Positions 6,225-9,482 of a DNA stretch of 9,482 bases are shown in pieces. The position numbers were made by a program, and so were the translations under genes. Every line of letters begins with the position of its first letter. Position 1 is the first letter of the stretch. The notes below the pieces were generated by a model that searched no databases, was not told the origin of the DNA, and saw nothing but the letters and a program-made list of their open reading frames with translations. The DNA comes from Methyloligella sp. (GTDB lineage: Bacteria > Pseudomonadota > Alphaproteobacteria > Rhizobiales > JALUTE01). Location of the stretch: the NCBI GenBank assembly GCA_027058255.1, contig JALUTE010000373.1, positions 1 through 9,482 of the forward strand. Direction: 5' to 3'.

Positions 6225-7430
6225 CTAGTCGATCCGTCTCTGGCCCACGATCTCGAGGCCATAGCCTTCGAGACCGACGAATTTCTGCGGCGGCGCATTG
6301 CTGAGGAGCACCATCTCGCGCACGCCGAGATCGTGCAGGATTTGCGATCCGATGCCGACCTCCAGCCAGCGCCGCTCGCTCGCCTCCTCGCCATCGACCT
6401 CGGCCGCCGCCCGGCTCTGGCGCCGGCGCCGCTCGGCCCGCTCCAGCGCTTCCGAAACCCCGCGCGGGCTGGTGTCGCGAATGAGCACCAGAACGCCGCG
6501 CCCTTCCTCGGCAATCATCTCCATGGCCTTCTGCACCAGAGAGCGCTTGTGCCCCTCGGTGCCGATGCCGAGCACATCCGACAGCGTGTTGGTTGCATGC
6601 ACGCGCACGAGCACCGGCCCGCCTTGGGACAGGTCGCCCTTCACCAGGGCGATATGCTCGGAGGGCTCGGCCGTATTGGCATAGACCCGAAGGTCGAACC
6701 GGCCGCCATAGGCGCTCTCCACCTCGGTCTGTGTGACCAGCCGCACGACGCTGTCATGCTTGCGCCGATAGGCGATGAGATCGGCGATGGTCGCCACCTT
6801 GAGGCCGTGCTCGCGCGCGAAGACCAGCAGCTCCGGCAGGCGCGCCATGGTGCCATCGTCGTTCATGATCTCGCAAATGACGCCCGCGGGATTGAGGCCC
6901 GCCAGGCGGGCGATGTCCACGGCCGCCTCCGTGTGGCCGGCGCGCACGAGCACACCGCCCTCGCGCGCAATCAGCGGAAAGACATGGCCGGGCGTGACGA
7001 TGTCCTGCTCGCCCTTGGTGGGGTCGATGGCAACCGATATGGTCCGTGCCCTGTCATGGGCGGAGATGCCGGTGCTGATGCCCTCGCGCGCCTCGATGGA
7101 GACCGTGAACGCCGTCTGGTGGCGCGAGCGGTTGTGCCGGGCCATGTATTCGAGATTGAGCTGCTTCGCCCGCTCCGGCGTGAGCGCAAGACAGATGAGG
7201 CCGCGCCCGTGCTTGGCCATGAAATTGATCGCCTCGGGCGTTGCCATCTGGGCGGCGATGACGAGATCGCCCTCGTTCTCGCGATCCTCGGCATCGACGA
7301 GCACGATCATGCGCCCATTGCGCACCTCGTCGATGATCTCCTCGATGGGCGAGAGCACGATGTCGTCTGTCGCGGAACGCGTGTCCATGGTCTCGGTGCC
7401 GTATTCCTGGTCGGTGTCGATGGTTGTCAT
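6225..7430 (-). CDS. ribB: 3,4-dihydroxy-2-butanone 4-phosphate synthase fused to a degenerate GTP cyclohydrolase II domain (RibBX type)
   Basis: The N-terminal half (residues 24-223) makes 3,4-dihydroxy-2-butanone 4-phosphate from ribulose 5-phosphate. All hallmark motifs are present: VDAEDRENEGDLV (45-57, metal-binding acids), EAREGISTGISAHDRA (113-128), TPGHVFPLIAREGGVL (146-161), GHTEAAVDIARLAG (165-178) and NDDGTMARLPEL (190-201). The C-terminal half (228-401) aligns by eye with GTP cyclohydrolase II (GDLSQGGPVLVRVHA, AEEGRG, LHDLGVREMVLLSN). However, the zinc-ligand region has become VHATNTLSDVLGIG (277-290) and has no cysteine; the only cysteines in the protein are C80 and C186. The catalytic QEGR-type segment is replaced by IRDTSPRG (317-324). 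This half is therefore not expected to open GTP. Such RibBX variants are known in Proteobacteria. The start at 7430 overlaps the ribE stop (ATGA); ATG at 7388 is a weaker alternative. Confidence 0.93.
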   Translation of the reverse strand: MTTIDTDQEYGTETMDTRSATDDIVLSPIEEIIDEVRNGRMIVLVDAEDRENEGDLVIAAQMATPEAINFMAKHGRGLICLALTPERAKQLNLEYMARHNRSRHQTAFTVSIEAREGISTGISAHDRARTISVAIDPTKGEQDIVTPGHVFPLIAREGGVLVRAGHTEAAVDIARLAGLNPAGVICEIMNDDGTMARLPELLVFAREHGLKVATIADLIAYRRKHDSVVRLVTQTEVESAYGGRFDLRVYANTAEPSEHIALVKGDLSQGGPVLVRVHATNTLSDVLGIGTEGHKRSLVQKAMEMIAEEGRGVLVLIRDTSPRGVSEALERAERRRRQSRAAAEVDGEEASERRWLEVGIGSQILHDLGVREMVLLSNAPPQKFVGLEGYGLEIVGQRRID

Positions 7431-8035
7431 GTCGAGCGCCCCCGGCTCGTTTCGGCAAGCCTTGCCACATAACGCGCGAGCAAGTCCACCTCGAGATTGA
7501 CCCGGTCGCCGACGCTGAGGCCGCCCCAATTGGTCACCGCCAGGGTGTGCGGGATGAGATTGACCGAGAAGGTCGCATCCTCGACGCTGTTGATGGTGAG
7601 CGAGACGCCGTCGAGGGCGATGGAGCCCTTCTCCGCCAGATAGGGGGCGAGCACCTCGGGCGCGCTGAGCGTGAAACGCACCGACTCCCCGTCGGCCCGC
7701 CTCGTGACGATCTCGGCCACGCCGTCCACATGGCCCGTCACGATATGCCCGCCGAGCTCGGCGCCAAGGGTGAGGGGGCGCTCGAGATTGATCTTCCGCC
7801 CCACCTGCCAGTCGCCGATGGTGGTGCGCGACAGGGTCTCGTTGGACACATCCACCGCAAAACGCGCCCCCGCAATGCCCGCGCGCGCAACCTCCGTCAC
7901 CGTCAGGCAGCAGCCATTGCAGGCGATGGAGGCGCCGATGGCAATGGTGTCGGCATCATAGCCGCAGGTGATCTCGAGCCTGCCGCCCTCGCGCGCCACC
8001 AGCTCGCCCATATCCGTGATCAGTCCCGTGAACAT
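7427..8035 (-). CDS. ribE: Riboflavin synthase, alpha subunit type
   Basis: This enzyme dismutates two lumazine molecules into riboflavin and the pyrimidine substrate of RibH. The 202-residue protein shows the two lumazine-binding repeats of the family. Repeat 1 begins with MFTGLI at the N terminus and contains SIACNGCCLTV (residues 37-46). Repeat 2 starts near GGHIVTGHVDGVAEIV (95-110) and contains KGSIALDGVSLTINS (136-150), which mirrors the motif of repeat 1. The N-terminal MFTG is near-invariant in the family and fixes the start at ATG 8035, although the upstream ribosome binding site is weak (ACGGGC). The stop overlaps the ribB start. A 116-nt gap to ribD makes it the only gene in the visible operon with a sizeable leader. 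Confidence 0.95.
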   Translation of the reverse strand: MFTGLITDMGELVAREGGRLEITCGYDADTIAIGASIACNGCCLTVTEVARAGIAGARFAVDVSNETLSRTTIGDWQVGRKINLERPLTLGAELGGHIVTGHVDGVAEIVTRRADGESVRFTLSAPEVLAPYLAEKGSIALDGVSLTINSVEDATFSVNLIPHTLAVTNWGGLSVGDRVNLEVDLLARYVARLAETSRGRST

Positions 8036-8151
8036 GCCCGTCTATTCGTCTCTGCTCGTCCCGGCTCGGATCGAGATGGCGGGACACGCCTGGAGGCGGC
8101 TCGGCGCATCGCCGCTTGGCCCCGGAGGCGAAAGGCACCGCCATCCATCGC
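8036..8151 (-). other. 116-nt gap between ribD and ribE
   Basis: No gene is supported here, and I do not see the conserved FMN riboswitch core. The only structure noted is a small stem CGGCG-ATG-CGCCG on the minus strand (8114-8102). It is the one clear break in an operon whose other junctions overlap or are under 40 nt, so an internal promoter or a processing site is possible but not shown. Confidence 0.3.
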
Positions 8152-9300
8152 TCAGAAGGTGTGCAATCTAGCGAGTGCATCCCGGGCACGATAGGGGGTT
8201 TCGGTGCCATCGCCTGCGGCATGGCGCTCGCCGATCTGCCAGGCATCGCCCTCGGTCACGCGCTCGAGCCCGTCATCCACGAAGGGCAGCAGCCCCTTGC
8301 GTCCGAGCGCCGCCGAGCCGCGAAAGATCACGACCTCGTCCACGAGCCCGGCATCGAGAAAGGCGCGCGCCACATGCGGCCCGCCCTCCACCAGAAGACG
8401 GGTGATGCCGCGCCCGGCAAGCTCGGCCAGAACCGCGGCGAGGTCCAGGCCGCCATCGGCGCCGCGCGGCACGCGCTGGACGAGAGCCCCCGCCTCGAGC
8501 AGCGTTCCCTGGCGCTCCATGGGCGCATCCGGGGCGCAGAAGATCCAGAGCGGCACCGCCTCGGCGGAGGCGATGAGGCGGCTTTGCGGCGAGATGCGAA
8601 GGGCGCTGTCCAGCACCACGCGCAGCGGCGAGCGGTCCTCGAGCCCGGGCAGGCGGCAGGTGAGCTCGGGATCGTCCGCCTCCACCGTGCCGCGCCCGAC
8701 GAGGATCGCATCCGAGCGCGCGCGCATGAGATGGCCCCGGGCCCGCGCCACCGCGTCCGTCACCCAGACGGGCCGTCCGGTGCCCGGCGCGATGCGCCCA
8801 TCGGCCGAGACGGCGAGCTTGAGCTGGACGAAGGGCCGGCCCGCGATCTGGCGCAGGAGGTGCCCGGCATTGAGCCATCGCGCCTCGTCCTCGAGCACGG
8901 GCTCGCCGACCGCGATCCCGGCCGCGCGCAGGCGGGCGATCCCCTCGCCGGCTACGCGCGGGTCCGGATCGCGGGTCGCCACCACCACGCGGGCAAGGCC
9001 GGCTTCGATCACCGCATCGGCGCAGGGCGGCGTGCGGCCCTGGTGGGCGCAGGGCTCGAGGCTCACGAAGAGCGTGCCCCCGCGCGCGCGTCCTCCGGCG
9101 CGGGCGAGCGCCTCCGTCTCCGCGTGGGGCCGTCCGCCCGGCTGTGTCCAACCGCGCCCGACGATCTCGAACGCGTCCCCCTGCCCACGGGTGATGACGG
9201 CGCCGACCGCCGGATTGGGCCAGACCGTGCCCAGCGCCCGGCGCGCAAGGCCGAGCGCCTGTCTCATGAGACGGCGATCGCGCGCCTCCCCCTCCCCCAT
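8152..9300 (-). CDS. ribD: Bifunctional riboflavin biosynthesis deaminase/reductase
   Basis: RibD deaminates the pyrimidine formed from GTP and then reduces its ribosyl side chain with NADPH. Residues 1-150 are the zinc deaminase domain: VWPNPAVGAVI (26-36), zinc ligands HAE (59-61) and PCxxxxxxxxC in LEPCAHQGRTPPCADA (81-96; Cys84 and Cys93). The reductase domain follows from about residue 155: FVQLKLAVSADGRIA, SDAILVGRGTVEADDPELTCR and the late LLVEGGPHVARAFLDAGLVDEV. The length of 382 residues is normal. Start: ATG at 9300 shares its A with the TGA stop of nrdR (TGATG), the classic re-initiation overlap; a GTG at 9303 is less likely. No independent ribosome binding site is obvious, which agrees with coupling to nrdR. 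Both active sites look complete. Confidence 0.95.
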   Translation of the reverse strand: MGEGEARDRRLMRQALGLARRALGTVWPNPAVGAVITRGQGDAFEIVGRGWTQPGGRPHAETEALARAGGRARGGTLFVSLEPCAHQGRTPPCADAVIEAGLARVVVATRDPDPRVAGEGIARLRAAGIAVGEPVLEDEARWLNAGHLLRQIAGRPFVQLKLAVSADGRIAPGTGRPVWVTDAVARARGHLMRARSDAILVGRGTVEADDPELTCRLPGLEDRSPLRVVLDSALRISPQSRLIASAEAVPLWIFCAPDAPMERQGTLLEAGALVQRVPRGADGGLDLAAVLAELAGRGITRLLVEGGPHVARAFLDAGLVDEVVIFRGSAALGRKGLLPFVDDGLERVTEGDAWQIGERHAAGDGTETPYRARDALARLHTF

Positions 9301-9482
9301 CACGCGGCGTGGCCCGCCGCGCGCGCGCCATGGCCGCCAGCCCGCGCGGCGGCGCTGTTGCCAGCCCTCTCGTCCGCGGCCCGGGGATCGCCAGTGATCT
9401 CCTCGAGGACCTCCTCGAAATCGCGCGCCTCGCGGAAATTGCGATAGACGGAGGCGAAACGCACATAGGCGACATCGTCGAG
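9300..9482 (-). CDS. nrdR: Transcriptional repressor NrdR, C-terminal end; 5' part outside window
   Basis: The 60 residues visible end in TGA at 9302-9300. The stretch DDVAYVRFASVYRNFREA, followed by RDFEEVLEEI, is the characteristic end of NrdR, a zinc-ribbon and ATP-cone protein that senses (d)ATP and represses ribonucleotide reductase genes. The zinc ribbon and the ATP-binding cone lie beyond the right edge. After the conserved end there is a 27-residue Ala/Gly/Arg-rich tail (from PRAADERAGN to GHAA) not usual in short NrdR proteins. Its position directly before ribD, with overlapping stop and start, is typical of alphaproteobacteria and supports the call. Confidence 0.9.
   Translation of the reverse strand, partial: LDDVAYVRFASVYRNFREARDFEEVLEEITGDPRAADERAGNSAAARAGGHGARAAGHAA

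Noticed and set aside
5883..7472. 529-codon open frame on the plus strand across ribH and ribB
   Set aside because: It lies opposite two well-conserved riboflavin genes in the mirror reading frame and its product has the Arg/His/Ala composition of antisense frames.
8036..8151. FMN riboswitch before ribE
   Set aside because: The gap lacks the recognisable conserved AGGG...CGGCGGU-type core and is short; any FMN riboswitch would more likely precede the operon outside the window.
8116..9447. 443-codon plus-strand open frame antisense to ribD and nrdR
   Set aside because: Same shadow effect. The minus strand has complete RibD motifs and the TGATG overlap with nrdR.

Overview
The window is high-GC DNA from an alphaproteobacterium, most likely of the Hyphomicrobiales (Rhizobiales) type. 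Three things point there: the gene order nrdR-ribD-ribE-ribB-ribH-nusB-thiL on the minus strand, an LdtR-like MarR regulator directly before an L,D-transpeptidase gene, and a YadA-type adhesin ending with a tail layout common in that order. I cannot name the genus from this sequence.

Layout. The left part (1-3893) is read on the plus strand. It holds the 3' portion of a trimeric autotransporter adhesin (cut by the left edge), two strong hairpins, a secreted protein of unknown function with a very basic tail, an LdtR-like regulator, and a periplasmic L,D-transpeptidase with a peptidoglycan-binding-like domain. These genes all concern the cell envelope or are exported. A 158-nt convergent gap (3894-4051) with a long GC-rich inverted repeat separates them from the right part.

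The right part (4052-9482) is one tight minus-strand operon: nrdR (3' end only, cut by the right edge), ribD, ribE, a ribB fusion with a degenerate GTP cyclohydrolase II domain (RibBX type), ribH, nusB and thiL. Several junctions overlap by stop/start (TGATG between nrdR and ribD; ATGA between ribE and ribB and between ribH and nusB), so translation is probably coupled. RibD, RibB, RibH and RibE supply the steps from the first pyrimidine intermediate to riboflavin. A working GTP cyclohydrolase II is not visible here and must be encoded elsewhere. ThiL makes thiamine diphosphate, NusB serves rRNA antitermination and NrdR represses ribonucleotide reductase genes.

No mobile element, CRISPR array, tRNA, rRNA or FMN riboswitch is visible. 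Most of the window is conserved housekeeping DNA. I do not see a convincing new defence or metabolic system. The points most worth a second look are the RibBX domain decay, a repeat-built acidic insertion in NusB, the uncharacterised secreted protein with a polybasic tail, and the regulator/transpeptidase pair.
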